Part shown: in pieces, positions 9,655-18,217 of the stretch
How the letters are laid out: each line of letters starts with the position of its first letter
Numbering within the stretch: position 1 is the first letter of the stretch
Source of the DNA: Candidatus Omnitrophota bacterium
Lineage (GTDB): Bacteria; Omnitrophota; Gorgyraeia; JAFGHF01
Assembly (NCBI GenBank): GCA_016939375.1
Contig: JAFGHF010000008.1
Coordinates: forward strand, 1-46,982
Length of the DNA stretch: 46,982 bases
Direction: 5' to 3'
Notes under the pieces: model-generated
Databases searched by the model: none
Told to the model about the DNA's origin: nothing
Seen by the model: the letters and a program-made list of their open reading frames with translations, nothing else
Position numbers and translations under genes: made by a program

Positions 9655-9873
9655 AGAACCGTTTTCCACCATAATCGGGAAGCTGTTTTGACCCTGAGCA
9701 GGAAAGTGTCCCCGACGCTTAATATATTTCGTCACATAGCGTAGCCAGCCCATTCATAGGGAAAAAATATAAGCTTCTTATACAACTGTTAATTTTTTTT
9801 CGTTGTTTTGGAAAAGGGACAGTTTCCTGTTTGGCGTGGGGACACTTTCCCGATGGGTTTGGAAAACGGTTCT
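9655..9873. mobile_element. Element B: non-autonomous RAYT-derived element, 219 bp
   Basis: It has the same architecture as element A: 59-nt arms at 9655-9713 and 9815-9873 around a 101-nt core, and identical 14-nt tips. It starts 4 nt after the TpsA stop codon. The core differs from A by scattered substitutions and one or two indels. The sequence GATTTGGGGG occurs just outside the right end of both A and B. Confidence 0.9.
9735..9761 (-). pseudogene. RAYT C-terminal relic in element B
   Basis: The minus strand reads PYEWAGYAM then TGA, one residue different from the relic in element A. The shared stop codon shows that A and B descend from one deleted ancestor. Confidence 0.6.
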
Positions 9874-10170
9874 AAAGGGGGATTTGGGGGTATAAAGGTC
9901 TTACTTTCAGTATAAAAAAGCATTATTTTCTTAACTTGTTGTAAAATAGGCAGTTATGTAAAAATAATTTAAAAAAATGCTTGCCAAATATACCCTTCAA
10001 TAGTATAATAAAGCCCTCGAAATAAGTATTAGTAAATAGCATTTTTGCAGTGATAAATAGACATGTATAAATAGTTACACATCTTTTCAGCCTTCGAATT
10101 CTACTCCCAATTTTAATTATCTTAAGTGGTATAATAAGATAGAAGGATTTGGAACATTGCATCGCACCCT

Positions 10171-10189
10171 TTGGCACGGTTTTTGCTTT
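10171..10189 (+). promoter_or_regulatory. Sigma-54 promoter of the pilus operon
   Basis: TTGGCACGG-N4-TTGCTTT matches the -24/-12 consensus (TGGCACG-N4-TTGCW): GG at 10173-10174 and GC at 10185-10186, with the required 10-nt spacing. Transcription would begin near 10198, giving a ~115-nt leader before pilB. The rest of 9874-10312 (439 bp without a gene) is AT-rich. I see no other strong element in it apart from a hairpin in the leader; activator sites could lie upstream but I cannot define them. Confidence 0.85.
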
Positions 10190-10247
10190 AATATAGGTAG
10201 GATATAATAGTCGGTAGTTATAAATAAATACTATAATTTAAGGGGGG

Positions 10248-10275
10248 ACACAAGTGAGGGGGACCGATCTTGTGT
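10248..10275 (+). promoter_or_regulatory. Hairpin in the pilB leader
   Basis: ACACAAG (10248-10254) pairs with CTTGTGT (10269-10275) around a 14-nt loop, and TTTTC follows. It lies about 50 nt after the predicted start point and 37 nt before the pilB ATG. It could be a weak attenuator or a stabilising 5' structure. Confidence 0.4.
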
Positions 10276-10312
10276 TTTTCTGTCTCTAGGCCAAAAAAGA
10301 GGAAGCAAAATT

Positions 10313-12046
10313 ATGTTTAAAAATAGCGAAGCGATCGGAAAAATCCTTTTGAATTCGGGAAAAATCGATGAGGTGAAGCTTACTCAGGCAGCTGAAGAAC
10401 AGAGTAGGATGCAGCTTCGTCTGCCTTTAGGGGAAGTCTTGATCAAGTTGGGCTATATCACCTCGGAAGACATAGCCATAGCCTTGGCCAAACAGCTGGG
10501 AATACCCTACCACGAATTAGGCGAGGGCTTTAAGTTTGGATCGGAAGAAGTAAGACTTATCCCTGAAACTGTCGCCCGAAAATTCCATCTTGCGCCATTG
10601 GAAAGAAAAAAGAACGCGATCACGATTGTGATGAAAGACCCGCTTAATTTAGAAGCGATCGATACGGTACGTTCTTTGACAAACTTAGAGGTGCACAGGG
10701 CGGTAAGCACCGAAGAAAAGATCTTAGCGGCGATAAATCAATGCTATAGAGAAGAAGCGCATATAGACCGTAGCCTTAAAGATATCGTGGACTTAGAAAT
10801 GGAAAAGCTGGATGAAGACGATATAGCTGAGAGCAGCGTTGATGTCGATCAATTGCGGGTATTGGCTAATGATGTGCCGGTAGTTCGGTTTGTCAATTTA
10901 CTGTTGCTTAAAGCGGTCAGGGATAGAGCCAGCGATATCCATTTTGAGCCGGCAGAATCAGAGGTGACTGTACGTTTGAGGGTAGATGGATTGTTAAGAG
11001 AGGTGACCCCTCCTCCTAAAGCGCTCTATCAGGCCGTGGTCACTCGAATCAAGATCCTTTCTAACATGGATATCGCTGAGAAAAGATTGCCCCAAGACGG
11101 AAGATTTAAATTCAAAGTCTATAGTCGAATAATCGATGTCAGAGTCTCAAGCCTGCCTGAGGCCAACGGAGAAAAGCTGGTATTGCGTATATTAGACCAC
11201 CAGTCGTTGATCGTAAACATGGAGGATTTAGGTTTTGAGACGGATACCCTGGATCGCTTCCAAAAAATCCTCAAGCGTCCGCACGGTATTATCCTGTTAA
11301 CCGGTCCTACCGGAAGCGGCAAAACCACCACTCTCTATAGCGCCTTAAATTTCTTAAAGAGTCCTGAAAAAAATATCCAGACCGTAGAAGACCCTATTGA
11401 ATACTTGATCAAAGGCGTCAATCAGATGCAGATAAAACCCCAGATTGACCTTTCTTTTGCCAGCGCCTTGCGTTCTATATTAAGACAGGACCCCGATATT
11501 ATCATGATCGGCGAGATCAGAGACCTGGATACAGCCCGTATTGCTATGCGCGCGGCTCTGACCGGCCATTTGGTCTTGAGTACCTTACATACCAATGACG
11601 CTACCTCCGCTTTTAACCGCCTTATCGATATTGGAGTAGAACCATATCTTATTGCCTCTACCATAAATCTTGTGATTGCCCAAAGATTAGTAAGGGTTGT
11701 TTGCAAGAGATGTAAAAGAGAGATCACTGAGCCACTCAGCAGTATGAAAATGGTCAAGTCCGTATATCCCGAGGCCGGAAAATGGAAGTTTTGCATGGGT
11801 GAGGGCTGCCCCGAGTGCAGATACACCGGCTACAAAGGCAGGACGGGGATATTTGAATTTTTAGAGATGAACGAAGCGATAAAAGATATTATTTTGGACG
11901 GAAGAGGGGAGGGGCTTTTAAGAAAAAGGGCTATTGAACTGGGAATGAGGACGATGCTTGCCGACGGTTTTCTTAAAGTCAAAAAGGGCCAGACTTCCAT
12001 CGAGGAAGTCTTGGCTGTATGCCCGCCGCCAGATATAAATTGTTAA
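10313..12046 (+). CDS. pilB: Type IV pilus/type II assembly ATPase (PilB/GspE)
   Basis: This hexameric cytoplasmic motor powers pilin polymerisation. The N-terminal GspE_N/MshEN-type domain (about 1-160) begins with the classic 'GKILLNSGKI' and 'LGEVLIKLGYIT' helices. The ATPase core follows: Walker A GPTGSGKTTT at 331-340, an Asp box 'QTVEDPIEY', Walker B 'IIMIGEIRD', and a His box 'LSTLHTND'. A zinc-type tetracysteine motif (CKRC ... CPEC) lies near 465-502. Length 577 fits the family. It is the first gene of the operon, 115 nt below the sigma-54 start point, with AGAGGAAG as ribosome site. It is an assembly and not a retraction ATPase, because the MshEN domain is present. Confidence 0.93.
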   Translation: MFKNSEAIGKILLNSGKIDEVKLTQAAEEQSRMQLRLPLGEVLIKLGYITSEDIAIALAKQLGIPYHELGEGFKFGSEEVRLIPETVARKFHLAPLERKKNAITIVMKDPLNLEAIDTVRSLTNLEVHRAVSTEEKILAAINQCYREEAHIDRSLKDIVDLEMEKLDEDDIAESSVDVDQLRVLANDVPVVRFVNLLLLKAVRDRASDIHFEPAESEVTVRLRVDGLLREVTPPPKALYQAVVTRIKILSNMDIAEKRLPQDGRFKFKVYSRIIDVRVSSLPEANGEKLVLRILDHQSLIVNMEDLGFETDTLDRFQKILKRPHGIILLTGPTGSGKTTTLYSALNFLKSPEKNIQTVEDPIEYLIKGVNQMQIKPQIDLSFASALRSILRQDPDIIMIGEIRDLDTARIAMRAALTGHLVLSTLHTNDATSAFNRLIDIGVEPYLIASTINLVIAQRLVRVVCKRCKREITEPLSSMKMVKSVYPEAGKWKFCMGEGCPECRYTGYKGRTGIFEFLEMNEAIKDIILDGRGEGLLRKRAIELGMRTMLADGFLKVKKGQTSIEEVLAVCPPPDINC

Positions 12047-12059
12047 GGAGTTTTTGACC

Positions 12060-13307
12060 TTGGCTAACTTTCAATATCTTGCCAGAGATAAAAAAGGAGA
12101 TTCAGTCGAGAATGTGATAGAAGCCCCTTCGCGTTTTGAAGCGATAGGTATGCTTAAAAGCCAGGGCCTGACAGTCGTCTCTGTTGCCCCTTTGATTGAG
12201 AAAAGAATAAGGACCCAGACCCGCAGAGAGAAGATAAAGAAGAAGCAAAAACGGGTCCGGGAACATAAAATAGGCTTGCGGGCCACGGCCATTTTTTGCC
12301 GGCAGCTTTCCGTAGCGGTAAACGCCGGTATTACCATAATGGATGCCTTGCGTTTTATCGCTGAAGATATAGAAGAGCCATATTTTAAACAGGTGCTCAC
12401 TGAGATAGTCAATGACCTGCGCGCAGGCAAACATTTTTCCGAAGCCCTGGCAAAACATAAAAAGATCTTTTCACCGCTTTTCGTCGCTTTGATGAGAACC
12501 GCCGAGGAATCGGGCACTATGCACAAGACGCTTGATTATCTATCGCATTACCTGGAGAAAAGCGAGCGTCTCAACCGTAAGATACACAGCATCACCGCTT
12601 ATCCGGCCTTTATCTTCATATTTTTCATACTTGCGATTTTGATCTTTACGCTTTTTGTGCTCCCTCGCTTTGAAGCGATCTTCTTTGATTTCGGGGCGCA
12701 GCTGCCCAAGATCACACAGATAGTATTCGGAGTAAATCGATTTTTAATCAGGCATTTTCCGATTATTGCTTCTGCCGTCGTTGCCGTAATGGTGGCAGTA
12801 GTAATTTATGGACGCACCATAAAGGGTAGATACAACATCGATAAATTCAAACTTAAGATACCTCTTTTTGGTGAATTGATAAGAAAATCTTCTCTTTGTA
12901 AATTTTGCCGCAACCTAGGTGTAATGGTATCTAGCGGAGTGTCTATAGAGAAAGCTATAAAGATCACTTCCCATGTTTGTAATAATAAACTGCTGGAGGA
13001 GTCGTTTGAGAAGGTGAGGCAGAGGATTATTACTGGTACCGATATTTCCGGTAGCTTGGGTAGAGAAAAAGTCTTTCCTAGGCTGATGGTGCGCATGGTA
13101 GGTATAGGGGAGTCTTCCGGGCGTCTGGTACAGATGCTGGATAGAATCTCCGATATGTATGAGGATGAAGTCGAAGGAACAATTATGGTGGCCACTTCGT
13201 TGTTTGAGCCGGTGATGATTGTTGTATTTGGTGGGATAGTTCTAGTTATGGTTCTAGCTATTTATTTTCCTGTATTCAAAGTGGCCATGACAATGCGAGG
13301 CGGTTAA
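12060..13307 (+). CDS. pilC: Pilus/type II inner-membrane platform protein (PilC/GspF)
   Basis: This polytopic platform protein couples the PilB motor to pilin. The open frame begins at a TTG at 12054, but the TTG at 12060 is preferred: it stands 9 nt after AAGGAG and gives the family-typical start MANFQYLARD. Two GspF domains are visible (about 75-195 and 275-400), with the usual 'FCRQLSVAVNAGITIMDAL' and 'FCRNLGVMVSSGVSIEKAI' motifs. There are three membrane helices, near 175-200, 220-250 and 380-410. It is 13 nt downstream of pilB and co-transcribed. Confidence 0.92.
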   Translation: MANFQYLARDKKGDSVENVIEAPSRFEAIGMLKSQGLTVVSVAPLIEKRIRTQTRREKIKKKQKRVREHKIGLRATAIFCRQLSVAVNAGITIMDALRFIAEDIEEPYFKQVLTEIVNDLRAGKHFSEALAKHKKIFSPLFVALMRTAEESGTMHKTLDYLSHYLEKSERLNRKIHSITAYPAFIFIFFILAILIFTLFVLPRFEAIFFDFGAQLPKITQIVFGVNRFLIRHFPIIASAVVAVMVAVVIYGRTIKGRYNIDKFKLKIPLFGELIRKSSLCKFCRNLGVMVSSGVSIEKAIKITSHVCNNKLLEESFEKVRQRIITGTDISGSLGREKVFPRLMVRMVGIGESSGRLVQMLDRISDMYEDEVEGTIMVATSLFEPVMIVVFGGIVLVMVLAIYFPVFKVAMTMRGG

Positions 13308-13394
13308 TAAGGAGGTGGTGCTTTAACGGCAAGGTGAATCTAAAGAAATAAAGTCGTAAGTTAAACAAAGAAACAAAAAAAGGAGAAAAAGTAA

Positions 13395-13847
13395 ATGTTT
13401 AAAGTACTAAGACAACAAAAAGGCTTTACATTGGTAGAGCTGATGACAGTAGCGATTATCGTTGCCATTTTGGCAATAGTGCTTGTGCCTCTTCTCACCG
13501 GCAATAAAAGACAGGCATATGCGACCGAGGCCGAGGCATCATTAGGAACAGTGCGTACCTGTTTACGTCAGTATTTTGCCGCGAATGACGCTTATCCCAC
13601 CATCGCTGCGGGAACAGCAGTAGAAGGAAATGTCTCTGGAATTACTACTGGCGATTTGACAGGAACATATTTTAGTGGTGAAAATTTTACAATTTCATCT
13701 ACTAGCACCGGTTACACCGTTACATGCGATTGGGATGCCGATGATAGCGATGCTACTAATGACGCACCTCAGCAGAGTACTGTCAGGGCAATAGACGCTA
13801 TAACGACACTTGATCAGGACGGGGCCTGGGGCCGTACTGGTTATTAA
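13395..13847 (+). CDS. Major type IV pilin-like prepilin
   Basis: A short basic leader ends in Gly-10 (KVLRQQKG^FTLVELMTV). Cleavage leaves Phe+1 and Glu+5, the prepilin peptidase/methylase signature, followed by a hydrophobic helix. The globular part (about 45-150) is short and Thr/Asp-rich, with 'YFAANDAYPT' as in pseudopilin G-type folds. At 150 residues it is the best candidate for the major subunit. A strong AAAGGAG site and a position directly after pilC support high expression. Confidence 0.9.
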   Translation: MFKVLRQQKGFTLVELMTVAIIVAILAIVLVPLLTGNKRQAYATEAEASLGTVRTCLRQYFAANDAYPTIAAGTAVEGNVSGITTGDLTGTYFSGENFTISSTSTGYTVTCDWDADDSDATNDAPQQSTVRAIDAITTLDQDGAWGRTGY

Positions 13848-13868
13848 TACCAGTTACTGTCAAAAGCA

Positions 13869-14840
13869 GTGAAAACCTTACACTCGATACCTTTCTTTTT
13901 TGGGAAAGAGGCAGTCGCAGGGCTAGATGTAGGCGAAAACTATATCGCTGCGGCCTGCCTCTCTCCCGAAAGAGATGGGCATATAAAAGTAGAACATCTC
14001 GGATGGGTCGATAAAAGACCAGATGCCTCCTTGAAAGTAGTCGCTTCTTTGATAAAAGGTCTCTGGAGGAAAAATCGTATTTCCACCCGCACAGTCTCAA
14101 CTTGTCTGCACTCTCCTTCTTTGGTGTTGAAATATTTTAAGTATTCTAACCTTCCATCCCAGGAGCTGGAATCTACGCTGCGGCTAGAGGCCGAACAGAT
14201 CTTCAACAAACCCCAGAGAGAACTTTTTATAGACTGGCATTTGTTTTCTGCCGATTCTAGTGCTCGAAAAGAGATAGTAAACGGAACTCAGCATGGAATA
14301 CTTTTTGCTGTTCCAGGAGAAACAGTAAAAAAACAACTCTCAATTCTGGAGATGGCTGGCCTTTATCCGGTTATGATGGATGTCGGATGTACGGCCACGA
14401 GCAATCTGTTTTTAAAATTAAGAAATCCTGCGCCTGATAATGTCCATTGCCTGGTCAATATTGCGGACCACCGTGCAGATGTCTCTATCCTCTCCGCAGG
14501 CCCCTTCATCTATCCACGGGTCATATATTCACAGGCTGTTTCCTGGAGCGAGCGCCTGGATTATTTAATCAAAAACATAGAAGATATATTAAGATATTAT
14601 CAATTTAAGCTCCGTCGTAAACCCGTTAACAAACTTATCTTTACTGGACAGCTTCCTGCTAACGGGGGATTGCAGAAAGAAATAAAAAAGGCACTGGACT
14701 TACCTGTAGAGTTTTGGAACCCTTTAAATGAGCTTTCTTTAAAAAGAGATATTCCCGACAAAAAATTGCAAGTGCTTGGTCCGGCAATGTCAGTGTGTCT
14801 AGGGCTGGCCATGCGCCGAGAGAAGTCCGATGAATTTTAA
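13869..14840 (+). CDS. pilM: PilM-like actin-fold pilus assembly protein
   Basis: A GTG start gives 323 residues. 'AVAGLDVGENYIAAACL' near 17-33 is the phosphate-1 motif of the actin-like ATPase fold seen in PilM. Later, 'LVNIADHRADVSIL' (about 198-211) and 'KLIFTGQLPANGG' (about 256-268) correspond to the phosphate-2 and adenosine motifs. In type IV pilus systems PilM is cytoplasmic and binds the PilN N-terminus. The gene overlaps the following pilN-like frame by 11 nt, as expected for such partners. The ribosome site is weak, so translation may be coupled to the pilin gene. Confidence 0.8.
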   Translation: MKTLHSIPFFFGKEAVAGLDVGENYIAAACLSPERDGHIKVEHLGWVDKRPDASLKVVASLIKGLWRKNRISTRTVSTCLHSPSLVLKYFKYSNLPSQELESTLRLEAEQIFNKPQRELFIDWHLFSADSSARKEIVNGTQHGILFAVPGETVKKQLSILEMAGLYPVMMDVGCTATSNLFLKLRNPAPDNVHCLVNIADHRADVSILSAGPFIYPRVIYSQAVSWSERLDYLIKNIEDILRYYQFKLRRKPVNKLIFTGQLPANGGLQKEIKKALDLPVEFWNPLNELSLKRDIPDKKLQVLGPAMSVCLGLAMRREKSDEF

Positions 14841-15435
14841 AGTAAATCTTATTAAGACCCAGGTAATACCGTTGGAGAAAAGGAAAGCTTTGTCTCTGGC
14901 GATAATCATATATTTAGCCATATGTGTATCTATTCTTAGTTTTTTGCTATATCAGATGGCCTCCGATATTATCGAGATAGCAAAATCCAAAAACGACGTA
15001 GGCCATCTGGAGAGCTCTTTCTTCCAGGAAAACTTCCAAAGGAAAAACGGCTTAGATTATACTTTGGCCATGAAAGAGGAAGTGCTCAAATGTATCGATA
15101 AGCTTGAGCTAGTAGACGGAGTCTTATCTAAACGCGTTGATATGATAAACCTGCTTTTAAGGCTTTCCCGACCATTGCCTGCGGGCAGCTATATCGATAA
15201 TTTTAATTTTGATAATATCACTAGAAATTCTGAATTTGATGTCGTTATTCCTGAAAGCTATCAGCAGGGAAATTTCAATATCAGCAACCTGATCTCCGCA
15301 TGGAAACAAGATTCCTTCTTAAAAAATTATATCGAGAATATACATTCTAGCTCCAGCCGCAGACAGCAAAAGGGCGAGGAGATAGTATATATCTCCAGGT
15401 TTTCTTGTGCACTTAATAAGAGCCAAAGATACTAA
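14830..15435 (+). CDS. pilN: PilN-like inner-membrane assembly protein
   Basis: The N-terminus 'MNFKVNLIKTQVIPLEKRK' resembles the short cytoplasmic peptide with which PilN contacts PilM (family core 'INLLP'). One membrane helix at about 22-45 is followed by a coiled-coil and a small periplasmic domain. Assignment rests on gene order after pilM and on topology more than on sequence identity. The start overlaps the pilM end by 11 nt. Confidence 0.75.
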   Translation: MNFKVNLIKTQVIPLEKRKALSLAIIIYLAICVSILSFLLYQMASDIIEIAKSKNDVGHLESSFFQENFQRKNGLDYTLAMKEEVLKCIDKLELVDGVLSKRVDMINLLLRLSRPLPAGSYIDNFNFDNITRNSEFDVVIPESYQQGNFNISNLISAWKQDSFLKNYIENIHSSSSRRQQKGEEIVYISRFSCALNKSQRY

Positions 15436-15453
15436 AGAGGACTTACAAAGGCG

Positions 15454-15981
15454 ATGAATTTATTTATCACACTGCATCTACATAATAAAAGGAGACTGCT
15501 GCTTTGGATTATATCCCCGGCAGTCTTTTTGGCCATATTTTATTTCTTAGTCTCTTCCTATTTTAGGTCTGAGAACACAGTATTGCAGGAGCGCAAGGAC
15601 TTCGTCAAAGCTGTGCCGGTCCTAGAACAGAAGATCGCGCTGGCCCAGGAGGTCCTTGACGAATATAAAGGAATAACATCAGAGATGGATGCGCTGGAGA
15701 TGCTTAACTCCAGGTTTAATCAGATTGCCTATAAAACCGAGTTTACTTTAAACTCATTAAGCGTAGAAAAAGAGAACCGTAAAGACGCAGATAAAGTGTC
15801 TATATTTAAAGTGGCCATTAAAGGTGCGGGATCGCTTGTTTCTGTGATCGGCTTCTATAATGAGATCTATGAGCTCAACGATCTTTTTGTGATCGATATG
15901 GCAAAATTAAGAGTGTTGGGGGCAGAGGCAGAACGTTCTTATGAGGCGGACTTTCTCTTTTCCTATTATAGCGTGCAATAG
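15454..15981 (+). CDS. pilO: PilO-like inner-membrane assembly protein
   Basis: It is 175 residues long with one membrane helix (about 16-36), then a coiled-coil ('TVLQERKDFVKAVPVLEQKI...') and a small C-terminal ferredoxin-like segment ('VSIFKVAIKGAGSLVSVIGFYNEI'). This is the PilO/GspM layout. PilN and PilO normally form a periplasmic heterodimer in the alignment complex. It lies 18 nt downstream of the pilN-like gene and its topology matches. Confidence 0.72.
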   Translation: MNLFITLHLHNKRRLLLWIISPAVFLAIFYFLVSSYFRSENTVLQERKDFVKAVPVLEQKIALAQEVLDEYKGITSEMDALEMLNSRFNQIAYKTEFTLNSLSVEKENRKDADKVSIFKVAIKGAGSLVSVIGFYNEIYELNDLFVIDMAKLRVLGAEAERSYEADFLFSYYSVQ

Positions 15982-16003
15982 GGCTAAAAAAAGGAGTTAG
16001 AAA

Positions 16004-16450
16004 ATGGTGGCAAAATTAAAAAGGCATTTGAAATGGACTATTGCCGTCAGTTGTATAGTACTGGCGGGTGTGCTTATACTTGCTAAGAATGTAGTGGCTA
16101 TGCGCTCACAAAAAAGCAGCGAGAAGTCGCAAGTCTCAAGCGAACTCATTCAGCGCATGGATGAGTTGATGACCTCGATAAAAGAGAAAAGCGAGGCCAA
16201 AGTATTAAAGGTTAACTTTTCTAAGCCCGACGAGAAGTCAGAAAAACACCAGATAAAGATCTCGTTAAGCGGTATCTTGTGGAGTACGAATAACCCTTTT
16301 GCTATTGTGAACAACCAAATCGTAGGCCTGGGTGATGAGGTGGCTCAGTTTCACGTAGAAGAAATAGCCGAGCAGAGTATTTTGCTAAGGGACAAAGATG
16401 GGAATAAAAAAACCGTTTATATGTACAAGAGGGCTCTCTCTGAAAAATAG
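16004..16450 (+). CDS. PilP/GspC-like single-pass protein
   Basis: An N-terminal membrane helix (about 11-29) is followed by a linker and a small beta domain. That domain has 'KISLSGILWSTNNPFAIVNNQIVGLGDEV', the typical homology-region pattern of PilP/GspC ('L.GI....p.A.i....y.v.vGd.i'). Such proteins link the inner-membrane complex to the secretin. AAAAGGAG stands before the ATG. Its end overlaps the next pseudopilin frame by 53 nt. Whether it is PilP or GspC cannot be decided here. Confidence 0.72.
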   Translation: MVAKLKRHLKWTIAVSCIVLAGVLILAKNVVAMRSQKSSEKSQVSSELIQRMDELMTSIKEKSEAKVLKVNFSKPDEKSEKHQIKISLSGILWSTNNPFAIVNNQIVGLGDEVAQFHVEEIAEQSILLRDKDGNKKTVYMYKRALSEK

Positions 16451-16895
16451 AAGCGGGGCCACGATGATCGAAATAATGTTGGCCATGTTGCTACTTTTAA
16501 TACTGGCTTTGGGGGGAGCGGCCTATATCTACCATAGCATCGGATACATCGGGATAATGGGCACCAAGAGATTGGCCTTAGAGGTCGCCAACAGCCGTCT
16601 GGAAACGATGCGCACCGCCGGTTTTGATAATATTAAACCTCTTTCATTGGATTACGATGTCCACTATATCGATCACTCAAGCTCTGCTTGGGCGGTATCC
16701 ACAGCAGACCCCGACGAGACAGTAGATATAAAAGGAATCAGTCTTCCGATCACCACCACTGTACAATATGTGGATGAAGACCCCACCGATGGCATCGACT
16801 CCTATGACTATCTTTTAGCCAGTGTGAGCGTAGGCTTTAGGGTAAACTCCAGCGAACAGGTGACGCTCACCACTTATCTGGGAAGATATAGATGA
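16398..16895 (+). CDS. Minor pseudopilin (PilV/GspI-like)
   Basis: The start at 16398 lies 53 nt inside the previous gene and is supported by AAGGGA 5 nt upstream. It yields a 20-residue leader ending in SG, then ATMIEIMLAM with Glu at +5, a proper prepilin cleavage site. The next in-frame ATG would remove the leader. The hydrophobic helix is followed by 'ANSRLETMRTAGFDNI', a feature of GspI/PilV-type minor pilins. Such subunits prime the pilus tip. Confidence 0.85.
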   Translation: MGIKKPFICTRGLSLKNRSGATMIEIMLAMLLLLILALGGAAYIYHSIGYIGIMGTKRLALEVANSRLETMRTAGFDNIKPLSLDYDVHYIDHSSSAWAVSTADPDETVDIKGISLPITTTVQYVDEDPTDGIDSYDYLLASVSVGFRVNSSEQVTLTTYLGRYR

Positions 16896-17344
16896 TCAAG
16901 ATAAGAAAAAAAAGAGGATTTACGATAGTAGAACTGATGGTTGGCATTGTGGTTTCTTCTATTTTAGCCTTGACTGCCGGTACAATGCTTGTCTTTATAT
17001 CTTTAAGTTGGCGCAGAGGCACCGACTCGACAGAGTTGCAGCGAGATGCGACATTTGCCATGGATATGTTTTCCCGGGCAATAAGGCCGGGCCACACTTC
17101 ATACATACAGGCCTCTGGTTCTACGCTGATAGCCGGAGCTAAATCTTTTTATCTCAGCGGCACCAGCCTCTGGTATGACCCCGATATGGGGACTACGGGT
17201 GATGAAGTGGAGATCATAAAAGATAAGGTCAGCTCGCTCACATTTACGAAAGATCCAACCGCGCATTCTGTGGATATAAATATGGTGCTCCAGGATAGCC
17301 CGGATAGCATCACCTTGAACGCAGAGATAACATACCGAATATAA
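16892..17344 (+). CDS. Minor pseudopilin (PilW/GspJ-like)
   Basis: The prepilin site is MIKIRKKRG^FTIVELMVGI, with Phe+1 and Glu+5. It is followed by a hydrophobic helix and 'DATFAMDMFSRAIRPG', the alpha-spine continuation typical of GspJ/PilW. The globular region is short (150 residues in all). The ATG overlaps the previous TGA (ATGA), so translation is coupled. Confidence 0.85.
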   Translation: MIKIRKKRGFTIVELMVGIVVSSILALTAGTMLVFISLSWRRGTDSTELQRDATFAMDMFSRAIRPGHTSYIQASGSTLIAGAKSFYLSGTSLWYDPDMGTTGDEVEIIKDKVSSLTFTKDPTAHSVDINMVLQDSPDSITLNAEITYRI

Positions 17345-17358
17345 AATCCAAAACTCCT

Positions 17359-18213
17359 ATGCAAATATCCAATAAAAAAGGCTCGATCTTAGCATTTGTA
17401 GTCATATTCATAATTGTATTTAGCCTCATGGGATATGGGCTTCTGTATTTAAGCAGCGTAGATGCTGTGGAAGTCGTTGACACCCATATATTAGGAGAGG
17501 CCTTTTGGGTAGCGGAGGCAGGTATCGAAAGGGCGATCAATAATATACCCAGCACCGACCCGCTTACCGGCACAGTGGGAGATGGTGCCTACAGCGTTAC
17601 TATCGCGCCTGTTACCGGACATTCGTTCCGTTGGACTATTACCTCTACAGGGACAGTCAATAGCATATCTCGGACTATCCAGGTGGTTATCGGGCCTATA
17701 GGTAATGTGATTACCTCCAATGGTCCCATCGATACAGAGCATGGCAATCCTACTATAGAAGGTACGGTAGAGGAATACGCCAATTTTACTTTCCCTGGAG
17801 TTTTTGGTATGTCAAAAGCTGCTGTCCGGGCTATGGCGGCAAATGATTATATCGATCCCCCCAATAACCAGATGCCGGTTGAGGACATAACTTGGATCGA
17901 GATGAGCTCGGGCAATAGGTTTAATATTACCTCAACAGGATGGAGCGGAAACGGTTTATTGGTCATAGAAGGTGATTGCCGGATAACAGGAGGTACATTC
18001 ACCGGGATACTTTGGGTGACCGGCTCACTGGAAGTAGCCGCCGGAAACCCGCTGATCTTAGGTTCTATATTCGTAGAATGTGATGTGACCATTTCAACCG
18101 ACATAACAGGGACCCCGGATATCGGCTACGATAGTATAGCTATAGACGAGGTATACATCGACCTGGGCACTACAAATCCCGCCCGCCGCATCTTATCCTG
18201 GCAAGAACTCTAA
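17359..18213 (+). CDS. PilX/GspK-like pilus tip protein
   Basis: The N-terminus 'MQISNKKGSILAFVVIFIIVFSLMGYGLL' is a prepilin-like leader and helix. The +5 position after the Gly is Ala and not Glu, as seen in GspK-type tip pilins. 'AFWVAEAGIERAINNI' is the diagnostic PilX/GspK segment. The remaining ~220 residues are Thr/Gly/Ile-rich beta sequence with no recognised domain. It is the last gene of the pilus operon; RAYT element C begins 4 nt after its stop. No clear ribosome site is seen. Confidence 0.8.
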   Translation: MQISNKKGSILAFVVIFIIVFSLMGYGLLYLSSVDAVEVVDTHILGEAFWVAEAGIERAINNIPSTDPLTGTVGDGAYSVTIAPVTGHSFRWTITSTGTVNSISRTIQVVIGPIGNVITSNGPIDTEHGNPTIEGTVEEYANFTFPGVFGMSKAAVRAMAANDYIDPPNNQMPVEDITWIEMSSGNRFNITSTGWSGNGLLVIEGDCRITGGTFTGILWVTGSLEVAAGNPLILGSIFVECDVTISTDITGTPDIGYDSIAIDEVYIDLGTTNPARRILSWQEL

Positions 18214-18217
18214 CGTT

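Noticed and set aside
9923-10177. 84-residue minus-strand frame in the pilB upstream gap
   Set aside because: The region is AT-rich, no ribosome site is seen and the frame runs over the sigma-54 promoter; it is most likely non-coding.
10203-10208. TATAAT as the -10 box of a sigma-70 promoter for pilB
   Set aside because: No acceptable -35 box exists at 16-18 nt; the sigma-54 site just upstream explains the region better.
13836-13854. Inverted repeat ACTGGT/ACCAGT at the end of the major pilin gene as a terminator
   Set aside because: The stem is only 6 bp and no T run follows; the operon clearly continues into pilM.
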